A stretch of DNA of 64,000 nt from Desulfurivibrio dismutans (lineage in GTDB: Bacteria; Desulfobacterota; Desulfobulbia; Desulfobulbales; Desulfurivibrionaceae), in NCBI RefSeq assembly GCF_029210385.1, contig NZ_JARGDQ010000002.1, forward strand, positions 186,001 through 250,000, given 5' to 3'. The notes under the pieces are model-generated. The model was not told the DNA's origin, made no database searches, and worked only from the letters and a program-made list of their open reading frames with translations. The translations under genes and the position numbers were made by a program. Of the stretch, positions 8,765 to 18,917 are shown piece after piece; within the stretch, counting starts at the first letter, position 1; each line of letters begins with the position of its first letter.

Positions 8765-9901
8765 TTAGTTGTCCATCCCCAACTGCTCCATTACCAGACG
8801 ATGAAAGTTGGGCCGAATTTTTTTTATTTTGTTGTTACTTCGACAGGGGTGAACCCTGTTGGTCAACAGCACCATAATCAATTTATTTCGTGGGTCCATC
8901 CATATGGAGGTGCCGGCATAACCCAGGTGGCCGATACTTTCCACCGACAGATAAGGTCCGCCGGATGAGTTGCCCGGAGAAGGGGTATCAAATCCGGCGG
9001 CCCAAGTATTTTTCCCACTTTCATCCCATCTTCGACAGCACTGTAAAAAATATTCCCGCTTAAAAAACTCATCCTGACTTGCAGGACCTGTTTCACCCCA
9101 ACCCAGGTCAAACATATATTCCAGCAACCGCACCACCGCACTGATGGAGCCAAAAAGGCCGGCATGCCCCGCTGCTCCTCCCAGCAGGGCACAATTTTCA
9201 TCTCCTACCTCGCCCCGCAGCAACCGGCGCCGCCACAGGCAGTACTCTCCGGCGGCGTAGATCCCAGGTCTAACTCGCCCCGGAAAATTAAAAAAAAGTT
9301 GCTCATCAATTCCCAAAGGACAAAAAAAATCTTCCTCCACATAAGCGGCCAGATTTTTTCCACTGTGCTCCTCGACGATGAAACCGGCCAGTATGAAACC
9401 GAGATCACTGTACACCGAACGGCTACCCGGGGGATAAGCCAGCGGTCGGTCAAGGATAATTTCTGTTATCTCCTTTTTTACCCGTTGGTAGCGGGCCTTT
9501 TTTATCTGCTCATAAAAAGGGTAGTAGGCCGCCAGGCCGCTGCGATGGGTAAGGATGTCCTTGAGGGTTATTTTTTTCTTATCCGGTGGCACCTTAACTG
9601 CCAACAACTCTTCCAGGTTGGTATCAAAGCCAAATTTTCCCGCCGTCATCAGACTCAGTACGGCCGGCAGGGTGGCCAGGGGTTTGGTAAGTGAAGCCAG
9701 ATCAAAAAAAGTTTTTTCATTTATTTTTTGCTTCGCGTTATCCTGATAAGAAGTTTCTCCCCAGCAGCTGATCAGCCGGTGCCGGCGGGAACCGGTGCCT
9801 TCTGCCACAGCCATGGCAGCACCGGGAAAAACACCTTGCGCCAGAGCCTGGAAAAAAAAATTTTCTAAGATTTTGTTTTGTTGTGAAAAAAAATTTTTCA
9901 T
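8765..9901 (-). CDS. Serine hydrolase, class C beta-lactamase family
   Basis: 378 residues. Motifs of the beta-lactamase/penicillin-binding fold are present: SLTK (SxxK with the nucleophilic Ser, about residue 70), YSD in the YxN position (about 164), and HLGYAGT in place of the KTG box near the C-terminus. No signal peptide is evident, so it may be cytoplasmic. This family includes esterases, peptidases and cell-wall enzymes; the substrate cannot be told from sequence. The gene is monocistronic and A/T-richer than its neighbours (many Lys codons AAA). The ribosome site is weak. Confidence 0.75.
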   Translation of the reverse strand: MKNFFSQQNKILENFFFQALAQGVFPGAAMAVAEGTGSRRHRLISCWGETSYQDNAKQKINEKTFFDLASLTKPLATLPAVLSLMTAGKFGFDTNLEELLAVKVPPDKKKITLKDILTHRSGLAAYYPFYEQIKKARYQRVKKEITEIILDRPLAYPPGSRSVYSDLGFILAGFIVEEHSGKNLAAYVEEDFFCPLGIDEQLFFNFPGRVRPGIYAAGEYCLWRRRLLRGEVGDENCALLGGAAGHAGLFGSISAVVRLLEYMFDLGWGETGPASQDEFFKREYFLQCCRRWDESGKNTWAAGFDTPSPGNSSGGPYLSVESIGHLGYAGTSIWMDPRNKLIMVLLTNRVHPCRSNNKIKKIRPNFHRLVMEQLGMDN

Positions 9902-10241
9902 TATTATTATTTACCTATAATTATTTATTTTTTTCCCATTATCCGGTATGTTTTCGGGATTGCTTTACACCTTGTACGGAACCGGGAATGCGCGGTTTAA
10001 AAAATGGTTCCCAGGTTGCCAACAAAACTATTAACATAACGGCTGCCCGGGGTGTTGATTGCCTGTTGATAAGTTGGTTAAAGAAAGGGGTAGCGGTTTT
10101 AATCTTTTTTTCAAAAGAGCTGTTCTTGAAAAAAAATATAAATAAATTATCTGGTTAAAGAGTTATTCCACAATTCAACGCGGTTTAATAACCATAATAT
10201 CTTTTTAATTCATATCTTTTACTTATTAAAGGGACAACTCC
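9902..10241. other. AT-rich gap upstream of dnaN; possible origin region
   Basis: The 340 bases hold no gene. They are strongly AT-rich and lie directly before dnaN-gyrB-gyrA, a group that often sits beside the replication origin. A DnaA-box-like 9-mer, TTATCAACA (one mismatch to TTATCCACA), is on the minus strand at 10064-10072, and TTATTCCACA at about 10160 is a one-base-insertion variant. dnaA itself is not adjacent. The promoter for dnaN must also lie here. Confidence 0.3.
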
Positions 10242-11372
10242 ATGACTCTCGCCCTCAACGTTTCCCGCTCGGATTTTCTTACCGCCCTGGCAGCCCTGCA
10301 AAACATCACCGGCAAAAAAGGCACATTGGCGGTTCTGGCCAACATTCTCTTCGAGACCGATCAGGAAGGTCTGGTTATGACGGCTACGGATCTGGAGGTT
10401 GGTATCCGCTGTCGCATTCCTGCCGAAATACTGGCGGCGGGCAGTATTACTCTGCCGGCCCGCAAACTGTTTGAACTGGTCAAGGAGTCGGAGGAAAGTC
10501 ATCTTCATCTGGAAGAACAGGATAACAAATGGGTAAAAATCAGCGCCGAAAGTAGCGACTGTCGTTTATCCGGTATCAGCGCCGACGAATTTCCCTCCTT
10601 TCCTCCCTATCGTGAGGACAATCTGGCCGCGGTTCCTACCGCACTGATAAGCGAATTAATTGACAAGACCATTTACTCGGTGGCCCATGAAGGGGAGAAT
10701 AATTTCAATCTGGCCGGGATTTTACTGGAAAGAGAGATTTTGGCGGAAGGAAACTTTCTCCGGATGGTTTCCTCCGATGGCCATCGGATGTCGATGATGG
10801 AGGGACAGGTTGAGACTGACCTGGGTTCTCTGGAGATGGACCGGGTTATTTTAATTCCCAAGAAAGGGATTCAGGAAATTCGCAAGTTATGTGATGAGGA
10901 AGATACTGTTTTTCTGGGATTGGAAGAAAAACAGGCGGTGGTTAAAGCCGGTGGCTACACCCTGGTGGTACGCCTGATGAGCGGTGATTTTCCCGATTAC
11001 AAAGGAATTATTAAGGCAATTGACAAGTCAAAACACATCAGTGTTGATCGCCGGAAGATGATGCACTCCCTGAAAAGGGTCAATATCTTCACCGAAGATC
11101 GCTACAATGCGGTTAATTTTATTATTGAAAATAATAAGATAACTTTATCTTCCCAAAATATGGATTATGGCAGCGCCCGGGAAGAGGTTCCCGCCGGTTA
11201 CCAGGGTGAGACCATGGAAATAGGTTTTAATGGAAAATATTTCTATGAAGCGCTGCAGGTTATGGCAAGCGACAAGGTAAAGGCCTATATAAATTCCGAA
11301 GAAAGTCCCTGTCTGCTCCAGGGTGACAAGGATCCCGGTTACCTAAGTGTTATTATGCCCATGAAACTTTAA
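10242..11372 (+). CDS. dnaN: DNA polymerase III beta subunit (sliding clamp)
   Basis: 376 residues, the usual family length. It forms the homodimeric ring that tethers polymerase III to DNA. Typical sequence is seen throughout: the N-terminal LNVSRSDFLTALAALQNITGKKGTLAVLANILF, the central SSDGHRMSMM (matching the family ATDGHRLA region) and the C-terminal VIMPMKL, close to the conserved VMPMRL ending. The stop codon overlaps the gyrB start (TAATG), so the two are co-transcribed and probably coupled. Confidence 0.97.
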   Translation: MTLALNVSRSDFLTALAALQNITGKKGTLAVLANILFETDQEGLVMTATDLEVGIRCRIPAEILAAGSITLPARKLFELVKESEESHLHLEEQDNKWVKISAESSDCRLSGISADEFPSFPPYREDNLAAVPTALISELIDKTIYSVAHEGENNFNLAGILLEREILAEGNFLRMVSSDGHRMSMMEGQVETDLGSLEMDRVILIPKKGIQEIRKLCDEEDTVFLGLEEKQAVVKAGGYTLVVRLMSGDFPDYKGIIKAIDKSKHISVDRRKMMHSLKRVNIFTEDRYNAVNFIIENNKITLSSQNMDYGSAREEVPAGYQGETMEIGFNGKYFYEALQVMASDKVKAYINSEESPCLLQGDKDPGYLSVIMPMKL

Positions 11373-13846
11373 TGGCCCAGCAAAAACCCGCCAAACGGAA
11401 AGACCAGACCAACCTGAACCAAAAAATTGGAAAAACAGCCTTGAGTGATAAAGAGACAGCAACCAACGATTACGGCGCCGCCCAGATTAAAGTTCTATCC
11501 GGCCTGGAAGGGGTAAGAAAACGGCCGGCGATGTATATCGGCAATACCGCCGAGGAAGGTTTGCACCACTTAGTCTATGAGGTGGTGGACAACAGTATCG
11601 ACGAGGCTCTGGCCGGTTATTGCACCCGGATTAAAATAACTTTTCATAAGGACGGCAGTGTCAGTTCGGAGGATAACGGGCGCGGAATTCCGGTGGAGAT
11701 GCACCCAACCGAAGGGGTGTCGGCTCTGGAACTGGTCATGTGTACCCTGCATGCCGGGGGCAAGTTTGACCATTCAACCTATAAGGTTTCCGGCGGCCTG
11801 CACGGGGTTGGGGTTTCGGTGGTCAATGCCTTGAGTATTAAAACCGTGGCTGAAATCAAACGCAACGGCAAGATATACCGTCAGATATACCGTTACGGTA
11901 TCAAAGAAAGCGAGGTGGAAGTAATCGGTGAGACGGAAAATAGCGGCACCAAAATTACCTTCTTGCCGGACCCGGGAATATTTACTGAAACCACGGAGTT
12001 CAAATATGAAATAATCCAGGCCCGACTGCGGGAACTGGCTTTTCTCAATAAAAACGTCAAAATCAAACTTCACGACGAACGCACCGGCGCTGAGGATGAA
12101 TTTCATTTCAAAGGTGGTATCAAATCATTTGTAGAATATCTCAACCGCAATCGGACCCCGGTACACGCCGAGCCGGTATTTGTTCAGGGGGAAAAAGACA
12201 ACGTCCAGGTGGAGGTGGCTTTTCAGTATTTTGAGGGCTACACCGAACGACTGCATTCTTATGTTAATAATATCTACACCAAGGAAGGCGGCAGTCATGT
12301 TGCTGGTTTTCGCATGGCACTCACCAAATGTATCAACCGTTATGCCAGCGATGACATCGTTCCCAAAAATCTGCGGGAGAAACTGAGCGGTGATGATGTC
12401 CGGGAGGGTATTACCTGTGTTATATCAACCCGGGTACCCAACCCCCAGTTTGAAGGTCAAACCAAAACCAAGCTGGGTAACAGCGAGGTCAAATACATCG
12501 TCGATTCCATTTGCCATGAAAAGATTTCCCGCTACCTGGAGGAAAACCCCCAGGAGGCCCGCAAGATCCTGAGCAAGGCGGTGGAAGCGGCTCGGGCCCG
12601 GGAAGCGGCCCGTCGGGCTAAGGAACTGTCCCGCAAGAAGGGCAGCGGCATTGATGTGCTGATGGCCGCCAAGCTGGCTGAATGCCAGTCCAAGGATCCC
12701 AAAATAAGGGAGATTTTCCTGGTGGAGGGAGATTCCGCCGGTGGCAGCGCCAAACAGGGCCGGGATCGTTATTTCCAGGCCATACTGCCCCTGCGCGGTA
12801 AGATAATGAACGTTGAAAAGGCCCGTTTTGAGAAGGTATTAGGCAGCGAGGAGATAAAACAGATCATCGCCGCCCTTGGCACCGGCATTGGCAAGGAAGA
12901 GTTTGATCTCGACAAACTGCGCTATCAAAAGATCATCATCATGACCGACGCCGATGTCGACGGGGCCCATATCCGCACCCTGTTGCTCACCTTTTTTTAT
13001 CGCCAGATGCTGCCGTTGGTGGAAAACGGCAACGTCTACATCGGCCAGCCGCCGCTTTTCCGGCTGAGCCGAGGCAAGAAGGAGCAGTTCTTTCTCGATG
13101 ATCATTCTTTAAACGGTTTTCTCTTCCACCAGGCCAGCACCATGTGCAGCATCCGCACCGACGATGGACGGACCATTGAGGGTGAGGAACTGGTGGCGCT
13201 GCTCAAGGATCTTTCCTATTACCAGCGACTGGTGGATTACCTGGAACGAAGCAATCTCTGGGAGGATATCCTGCGTTTCCTGGTGGCCGAGGATATCCAT
13301 TCCGCCGATCAATTTGAAAGCGAGCCGTTGCTTACCCTGTTGCATGAAAGGTTAAGCGGCGAAAAATTAATTCTGGGTAATATCCGCCCCTGCCGCTGGC
13401 GCCCAAGTTGTTACGAATTCGACGCGGCCTTGAAGGATAAAGCCCATTTGCTGGTTACCATTGGGCCGCACATTCCGCTGTTACCAGAGTATCGTCAGGT
13501 GCTTAAACATTATCCCCGGGTTAAGGATTACCTGGACCAGAAGTTGACCGTGGTGGTGAAAAACCAGGAAACTGAAGTCGCCTCCTGGCGGGAGATGCTG
13601 GAGGTCATCCGCAATGAATCCTTCAAGGGCAGTTCATTGCAACGCTACAAGGGTTTGGGTGAAATGAACCCGGAACAGCTGTGGGCCACCACCATGAACC
13701 CGGAAAACCGGATTCTGTTGCAGGTAACCATTGATGATGCCGAGGCGGCCGACGATATTTTCACTACTTTAATGGGTGACAAAGTGGAACCCCGCCGGGA
13801 GTTTATCCAGAACAATGCCCTGGAAGTTTCCTCCCTTGATATATAG
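11372..13846 (+). CDS. gyrB: DNA gyrase subunit B
   Basis: 824 residues. GHKL ATPase motifs are clear: EVVDNSIDEALAG, DNGRGIP and GGLHGVGVSVVNALS in the first 160 residues. The TOPRIM motifs EGDSAGGSAKQGRDR, PLRGKIMNVEKAR and MTDADVDGAHI follow in the middle, then the C-terminal YKGLGEMNPEQLW block. It supplies ATP turnover for negative supercoiling with GyrA. An N-terminal extension of about 35 residues rich in Lys/Gln/Asn precedes the conserved core (YGAAQIKVLSGLEGVRKRPAMYIG). About 160 residues between MTDADVDGAHIRTLLLTFFYRQM and the C-terminal block form the long insert usual for Gram-negative GyrB. Confidence 0.97.
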   Translation: MAQQKPAKRKDQTNLNQKIGKTALSDKETATNDYGAAQIKVLSGLEGVRKRPAMYIGNTAEEGLHHLVYEVVDNSIDEALAGYCTRIKITFHKDGSVSSEDNGRGIPVEMHPTEGVSALELVMCTLHAGGKFDHSTYKVSGGLHGVGVSVVNALSIKTVAEIKRNGKIYRQIYRYGIKESEVEVIGETENSGTKITFLPDPGIFTETTEFKYEIIQARLRELAFLNKNVKIKLHDERTGAEDEFHFKGGIKSFVEYLNRNRTPVHAEPVFVQGEKDNVQVEVAFQYFEGYTERLHSYVNNIYTKEGGSHVAGFRMALTKCINRYASDDIVPKNLREKLSGDDVREGITCVISTRVPNPQFEGQTKTKLGNSEVKYIVDSICHEKISRYLEENPQEARKILSKAVEAARAREAARRAKELSRKKGSGIDVLMAAKLAECQSKDPKIREIFLVEGDSAGGSAKQGRDRYFQAILPLRGKIMNVEKARFEKVLGSEEIKQIIAALGTGIGKEEFDLDKLRYQKIIIMTDADVDGAHIRTLLLTFFYRQMLPLVENGNVYIGQPPLFRLSRGKKEQFFLDDHSLNGFLFHQASTMCSIRTDDGRTIEGEELVALLKDLSYYQRLVDYLERSNLWEDILRFLVAEDIHSADQFESEPLLTLLHERLSGEKLILGNIRPCRWRPSCYEFDAALKDKAHLLVTIGPHIPLLPEYRQVLKHYPRVKDYLDQKLTVVVKNQETEVASWREMLEVIRNESFKGSSLQRYKGLGEMNPEQLWATTMNPENRILLQVTIDDAEAADDIFTTLMGDKVEPRREFIQNNALEVSSLDI

Positions 13847-13883
13847 CTCGTCACCATAACTTAACGGTAAGGTTTTAATTCCC

Positions 13884-16451
13884 ATGGTTGAAGCAACAGA
13901 TAAACCGGCGCTGCCGCCCACCATTTCCATCGAGAAAGAACTGCGCAAGTCCTACCTGGACTACGCCATGAGCGTCATCATCGGCCGGGCTCTGCCCGAC
14001 GTGCGCGACGGCCTGAAGCCCGTACATCGTCGGGTGCTGTTCGCCATGCGCGAGCTGAATAATTACCACAACCGCCCCTTTCTTAAATCCGCCAGGATCG
14101 TCGGTGACGTAATCGGTAAGTATCATCCCCACGGCGATTCCGCCGTCTACGATACTTTGGTGCGGATGGCCCAGAGTTTCTCCATGCGCTACCCCCTGGT
14201 GGACGGCCAGGGCAACTTCGGCTCGGTGGATGGTGATCCGCCGGCGGCCATGCGTTACACCGAAGCCCGGATGACCAAGATCGACCAGGAGTTAACCACC
14301 GACCTGGACAAGGAAACCGTCGATTTTATCCCAACCTACGATAACTCCATGGTGGAACCGCTGGTCCTGCCGGCCCGCATTCCCAACCTGCTGATCAACG
14401 GCGCCGCTGGGATCGCGGTGGGGATGGCCACCAATATTCCGCCGCACAACCTGCGGGAGGTCATCGACGGTCTGATCGCCATGATTGAGGACCCCAATAT
14501 CACCGTCAGTGGCCTGATGGAGCACATCAGCGGCCCTGATTTTCCCACCGGCGCCTACATCTGCGGCCGGGCGGGGATCCGCGAGGCCTATGAAACCGGC
14601 CGTGGTTCCCTGCTGCTGCGGTCCCGCTCCGAGGTGGAAAAACAGAAAAACGGCCGGGAGTCCATCATCATCACCGAAATCCCTTACCAGCAGAACAAGG
14701 CTACCCTGATTGAACGGATTGCCATGCTGGTTAAAGAAAAAAAGATTGAATCCATCTCCGAGGTGCGGGATGAATCCGACCGCCAGGGCATGCGCATCGT
14801 GCTTGAGCTGAAAAAGGATGAAAACGCCGAGGTGGTCATCAATAAGCTCTACAAGATGACGCCTCTGCAGCGCAGTTACGGGATTATTCTGCTCTCCATT
14901 GTCAACAACCGACCGGAAATTCTCAACCTGCGTCAGATCCTGGAGCATTTCATTCTCCACCGCAAAACCGTGGTCTACCGGCGCACCGCCCATGACCTGC
15001 GCAAGGCCGAAGAAAAGGCCCATATCCTGGAAGGCCTTAAAATCGCCATTACCAACCTCGATGAGGTGGTAAACCTGATCAAATCCTCCGCTAACCCCCA
15101 GGAGGCCAGGGAAGGGCTGATCAGCCGGTTCGGCTTGAGTGCCATCCAGGCCCAGGCCATTCTGGAGATGCGGCTGCACCGTTTGACCGGTTTGGAGCGT
15201 GAGAAGATCATTGAAGAATATGAAGCCCTGATGAAGGAGATAGAGTGGCTGCGCAAGGTCCTGGCCGACGAGTCTCTGGTGCTGCAGATCATCCGCGATG
15301 AATTTGAGGCCATTCGTGAACAGTATGGCGATGAGCGTTGTACCGAGATCATAGAGGCCCCCGACGAGATTCTCCCCGAGGACATGATCGCCCGCGAAGA
15401 CATGGTGGTCACCGTCACTCATGCCGGTTACATCAAACGCAACCCCGTCGACCTTTACCGCTCCCAGCGCCGGGGCGGTAAAGGGATTCGTGGGGCCAAT
15501 GCCATCGAGGATGATTTCATCAGTTGGATGCATGTGGCCTCAACCCACGATACCCTGCTCTTTTTTACCAGCAGGGGCCGGGTTTTCTGGCGTAAAGTCT
15601 ACGAAATCCCCCAGGCTGGCCGCCTGGCCCGAGGCAAGGCGGTGGTTAACCTGCTGGACCTGGCCCCGGAGGAGAAGCTGGCGGCGATTCTGCCCGTGCA
15701 GTCCTTCGAGGTGCCCGAGGGCAAGGAGTGTTACATTCTGATGGCCACCAAAAAGGGCGTTGTTAAGAAGACCACCATTGGGGAGTTCAGCCGGCCGGTG
15801 CGGCGGGGCAAGATCGCCCTGACCTTCCGGGAGGATGATGAAATTCTGGCCGCCGCCCTTACTTACGGCGACAACGAAATCCTGCTGCTATCCCGCAAGG
15901 GCATGGCGGTGCGTTTCCATGAAGGCGATATTCGCCCCATGGGACGCGGCGCCACCGGGGTACGGGGGATCAACCTGACTCCGGCGGATGCTAAGACCGG
16001 GTTGGATGCCGACGAACTGGTCGGGGTGACAGTGCTCTCCGGTGATTCGGAAAGCACTATCCTGGTGGTAACCGAAAACGGCTACGGCAAGCGTACCTTG
16101 GTCGATGAATACCGTTTGATCCGCCGCGGCGGTAAAGGGGTTATGGCCATCAAGGCCAGCCAGCGCAACGGCAAGGTGGTGGGCATGCTGCAGGTCACCG
16201 ATGAAGATCAGGTGATGATGATCACCAATGCCGGCCAGATCATCCGCATGCCCATGCGGGACCTACGGGTGATCGGTCGCAACACCCAGGGAGTGCGGCT
16301 GTTCAATCTGGGTGAGGAGGAAAAAGTGGTGGCCCTGGATCGCCTGGCCGAGTCGGTTAGCGAGGAGAGTGAAGAGTGTGAAGCCGATCCTGAAAGCGTT
16401 GCTCCGCCGGAGAACGGCGATCAGGAAACAAACCCGGAAGAGCAGGCATGA
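13884..16451 (+). CDS. gyrA: DNA gyrase subunit A
   Basis: 855 residues. It contains the breakage-reunion domain with the catalytic Tyr in [10 protein letters not shown] (about residue 123) and the quinolone-region context [14 protein letters not shown]. The C-terminal pinwheel begins with the GyrA box QRRGGKG (about residue 529), so this is gyrase rather than topoisomerase IV. The tail is acidic ([22 protein letters not shown]), as is common in gyrases where it tunes supercoiling. It lies 37 bases after gyrB, and its stop overlaps the gpsA start (ATGA). Confidence 0.97.
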   Translation: MVEATDKPALPPTISIEKELRKSYLDYAMSVIIGRALPDVRDGLKPVHRRVLFAMRELNNYHNRPFLKSARIVGDVIGKYHPHGDSAVYDTLVRMAQSFSMRYPLVDGQGNFGSVDGDPPAAMRYTEARMTKIDQELTTDLDKETVDFIPTYDNSMVEPLVLPARIPNLLINGAAGIAVGMATNIPPHNLREVIDGLIAMIEDPNITVSGLMEHISGPDFPTGAYICGRAGIREAYETGRGSLLLRSRSEVEKQKNGRESIIITEIPYQQNKATLIERIAMLVKEKKIESISEVRDESDRQGMRIVLELKKDENAEVVINKLYKMTPLQRSYGIILLSIVNNRPEILNLRQILEHFILHRKTVVYRRTAHDLRKAEEKAHILEGLKIAITNLDEVVNLIKSSANPQEAREGLISRFGLSAIQAQAILEMRLHRLTGLEREKIIEEYEALMKEIEWLRKVLADESLVLQIIRDEFEAIREQYGDERCTEIIEAPDEILPEDMIAREDMVVTVTHAGYIKRNPVDLYRSQRRGGKGIRGANAIEDDFISWMHVASTHDTLLFFTSRGRVFWRKVYEIPQAGRLARGKAVVNLLDLAPEEKLAAILPVQSFEVPEGKECYILMATKKGVVKKTTIGEFSRPVRRGKIALTFREDDEILAAALTYGDNEILLLSRKGMAVRFHEGDIRPMGRGATGVRGINLTPADAKTGLDADELVGVTVLSGDSESTILVVTENGYGKRTLVDEYRLIRRGGKGVMAIKASQRNGKVVGMLQVTDEDQVMMITNAGQIIRMPMRDLRVIGRNTQGVRLFNLGEEEKVVALDRLAESVSEESEECEADPESVAPPENGDQETNPEEQA

Positions 16452-17569
16452 CCGGCGACCCCGAGCCCAGCAGCAGTAAGCAGGAAAGATCGGCCGATGA
16501 GCGGATAGCAATCATGGGGGCCGGCAGTTGGGGTACGGCGCTGGCACTGGTGCTGGCCCGTAAAGGTTTTCCGGTTGAACTCTGGAGCCACACCCCGGAG
16601 CGGGTGGGGGAGATGCGCCGGAAACGGGAAAACCGCCGGTACCTGCCCGATTTTCCCCTGCCTGAAAATATTTTTCCCGGTTCCGATCCGGCCGTGGTGG
16701 CAGGCTGTAAAGCCGTCGTCATGGCCGTCCCCTCCCACGGGTTTAGGGCGGTTTTTAAAAGGATAATTCCTCATCTGGCCCCCGGCGCCGCCATCATCTC
16801 CGCCGCCAAGGGGATTGAAAACGATACTCTGCTGACCATGACCCAGGTCATGGCCCAGGAGCTGGAAACAACCACTTCCTCCTCCCCGGTGCCGGGTCCC
16901 GAAGGTTGTTCCGGCGGTACCGGGGTGGCGGAATTACCGTTGGTGGGTCATCCGCTGGGAGTCCTGGCCGGGCCCAGTTTTGCCCGTGAGGTGGCGGAAG
17001 GCCTGCCCACCGCCGTTACCGTGGCCGCTGGCCGGGCCGAAGATGCCCGTTTTTTTCAGGAACTGTTTTTTACCGAACGTTTCCGGGTCTATGCCGGCAC
17101 CGACCTGATCGGTCAGGAACTGGGCGGGGCGCTGAAAAATATTATCGCCATTGCCGCCGGTATCAGCGACGGGCTGGGTTACGGTACCAACTCCCGGGCC
17201 GCTCTGATTACCCGGGGCCTGGCGGAGATCACCCGCCTGGGGGTAAGAATGGGGGCCCAACCTCTGACCTTTTCCGGCCTGGCCGGCCTGGGGGATCTGG
17301 TGCTGACCTGTACCGGCGATTTGAGCCGTAACCGCGGGGTAGGGCTGAAACTGGGTCAGGGGATGACCTTAGCGGAAATCCTTGATGAGATGCAGATGGT
17401 GGCGGAGGGTGTAAAGACCACCGCTTCCGCTTGGGCCCTGGCGCAAAAGCTGGCCGTGGACATGCCTATTTTGGAGCAGGTTTACCGGGTACTTTACCAG
17501 GATAAAGCATGCCGAGAGGCAGTGCGGGATCTGCTGGCCCGGGAAGGGCGCGATGAGTTGGAATATTGA
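16448..17569 (+). CDS. gpsA: Glycerol-3-phosphate dehydrogenase [NAD(P)+]
   Basis: 373 residues, longer than the usual 330-340. It reduces dihydroxyacetone phosphate to sn-glycerol 3-phosphate for phospholipid synthesis. The Rossmann motif [12 protein letters not shown] lies near residue 20; catalytic and substrate motifs [19 protein letters not shown] and [19 protein letters not shown] follow. The extra length is an insertion of about 25 residues rich in Ser/Pro/Gly between the conserved AAKGIEN helix and LAGPSFA. It overlaps gyrA by four bases and is followed five bases later by selD. Confidence 0.95.
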   Translation: MTGDPEPSSSKQERSADERIAIMGAGSWGTALALVLARKGFPVELWSHTPERVGEMRRKRENRRYLPDFPLPENIFPGSDPAVVAGCKAVVMAVPSHGFRAVFKRIIPHLAPGAAIISAAKGIENDTLLTMTQVMAQELETTTSSSPVPGPEGCSGGTGVAELPLVGHPLGVLAGPSFAREVAEGLPTAVTVAAGRAEDARFFQELFFTERFRVYAGTDLIGQELGGALKNIIAIAAGISDGLGYGTNSRAALITRGLAEITRLGVRMGAQPLTFSGLAGLGDLVLTCTGDLSRNRGVGLKLGQGMTLAEILDEMQMVAEGVKTTASAWALAQKLAVDMPILEQVYRVLYQDKACREAVRDLLAREGRDELEY

Positions 17570-17574
17570 TAAAT

Positions 17575-18621
17575 ATGAAGCCTAAACTTACCAGTACCGT
17601 TAAAGCCGCCGGTTGAGCCGCCAAACTGGGTCCGGGGGATCTGGACCGGGTATTGGCGGACCTGGGTGTGCCGGGGATTGATGATCCCCGCCTGCTGGCC
17701 GGTATTGGCGGCGGCGAGGATGCCGGGGTCTATCGCCTTAATGACGAGACCGCCCTGATCCAGACGGTGGATTTCTTTACCCCCATCGTGGATGATCCTT
17801 ATCTGTTCGGCCGGATCGCGGCGGCCAATGCCTTGAGCGATGTCTACGCCATGGGCGGCACCCCGCTGCTGGCCATGAATCTGGTGGCTTTTCCGATTAA
17901 GAAACTGGATTGCGCCATTTTACGGGAAATTCTTAAAGGCGGGCTGGATACCTTGACTGAAGCCGGAGCCCTGCTGGTGGGCGGGCACTCCATCGAGGAC
18001 GAGGAGATCAAATATGGCCTTTCGGTTACCGGTACCGTTCACCCCAGCCGCTTGCTGCTTAATTCCGGTGCCCGGCCCGGCGATCAGCTGCTGCTGACCA
18101 AACCCCTCGGTACCGGGGTGTTGGCCACCGCCATCAAAGGTGGTCTGGCCGGGGCCGGCACGGAAGAGTTGCTTGGCCGGGTGATGGGGCTGCTCAACCG
18201 GGAAGCGGCCCAGGTGATGTCCAGCTCCGGCGCTCACGCCTGTACCGATATCACCGGCTTTGGTCTGCTGGGCCATCTCCATGAAATGGCCGCCGCCTCT
18301 GGGGTGGAGATTACAATCGATTCCTCGGCGGTGCCCCTGCTGCCGGAAACCCTTCATTTTGCCGGGATGGGGATAATTCCCCAAGGCGCCCACCATAACC
18401 GGCAGCACTTTCACCAGTTTGTCATCTCCCGGTTGCCCGATACCGATCCCCGGGAGATGGTCCTTTATGATCCGCAAACCTCCGGCGGTCTGCTCATCGC
18501 CGCCCCTCCCAAGGCCATCGCGGCCATGGCCGCACGTCTGCACAACCGTCGTTACCCGCTGGATTTCGGGATCATCGGTGAAGTCACCGATGGCCCGTCC
18601 GGGCAACTGGTTATCTCCTGA
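17575..18621 (+). CDS. selD: Selenophosphate synthase, itself a selenoprotein (UGA-encoded Sec14)
   Basis: Read from ATG 17575, the frame meets TGA at 17614-17616 and then stays open to 18621, giving 348 residues, the normal SelD length (E. coli 347). The TGA falls exactly where SelD has its catalytic Cys or Sec: the surrounding residues are KAAG-U-AAKLGPGDL, with the conserved Lys three residues later. Downstream, GGGEDAGVYRL, TVDFFTPIVDDPYLFGRIAAANALSD and the HSIEDEEIKYGLSVTG block are typical. The enzyme makes selenophosphate from selenide and ATP for tRNA-Sec charging. A start at 17653 would drop the N-terminal catalytic loop and is wrong. The Sec tRNA gene lies at 53.1 kb. Confidence 0.95.
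17614..17663 (+). promoter_or_regulatory. UGA selenocysteine codon with adjoining SECIS-like hairpin
   Basis: Immediately after the UGA, CCGCCAA (17618-17624) can pair with TTGGCGG further on, and inside it GGTCC pairs with GGACC around a G-rich apical loop (GGGGGATCT). Bacterial SECIS elements lie directly 3' of the UGA and are bound by SelB; position and shape fit, but the SelB-contact bases were not checked against a model. Confidence 0.6.
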
Positions 18622-18838
18622 TCTTCCATTATAAACAGTATGTTAGTGGTTTGTTGTGCCATGTTGCGGAAAGTTTTTATCTGCGACCTTGTGGTATTTT
18701 TTTTGTTTAACTCGTTTTTTTATATTGACATATCGGAACATTTAGACAACATGATATGTGTTTGTTTTTTTCATGAACTTTTTGCTCGTCCTGGGGGGCA
18801 GGGCCCCTGACTGAGCTAACCAGTTTCTTTTGCCGGTT

Positions 18839-18861
18839 TACCGCTTGTTTTATAAGCGGTA
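18839..18861 (+). promoter_or_regulatory. Perfect 8-bp hairpin in the leader of the DUF3373-type porin gene
   Basis: TACCGCTT and AAGCGGTA flank a 7-base loop (GTTTTAT), about 57 bases upstream of the ATG. There is no following T-run, so it is not a standard terminator. The wider gap (18622-18917) also holds TTGACA at about 18725 and a spaced inverted repeat CATATC...GATATG (about 18729-18758), possible promoter and operator parts. Confidence 0.35.
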
Positions 18862-18917
18862 CGCAACCGTCGGCAATCATGTCGGAAAAGATGATCCATA
18901 AGCTCAGGAGAAGAGAG

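Noticed and set aside
8765-9901. Serine hydrolase as an antibiotic-resistance beta-lactamase
   Set aside because: There is no signal peptide and the KTG box is replaced; the fold is shared by many esterases and peptidases, so resistance is not supported.
17614-17616. TGA near the start of selD as a sign of a broken gene
   Set aside because: The codon sits exactly at the catalytic Cys/Sec position, a SECIS-like hairpin follows and selC is present, so it encodes selenocysteine.
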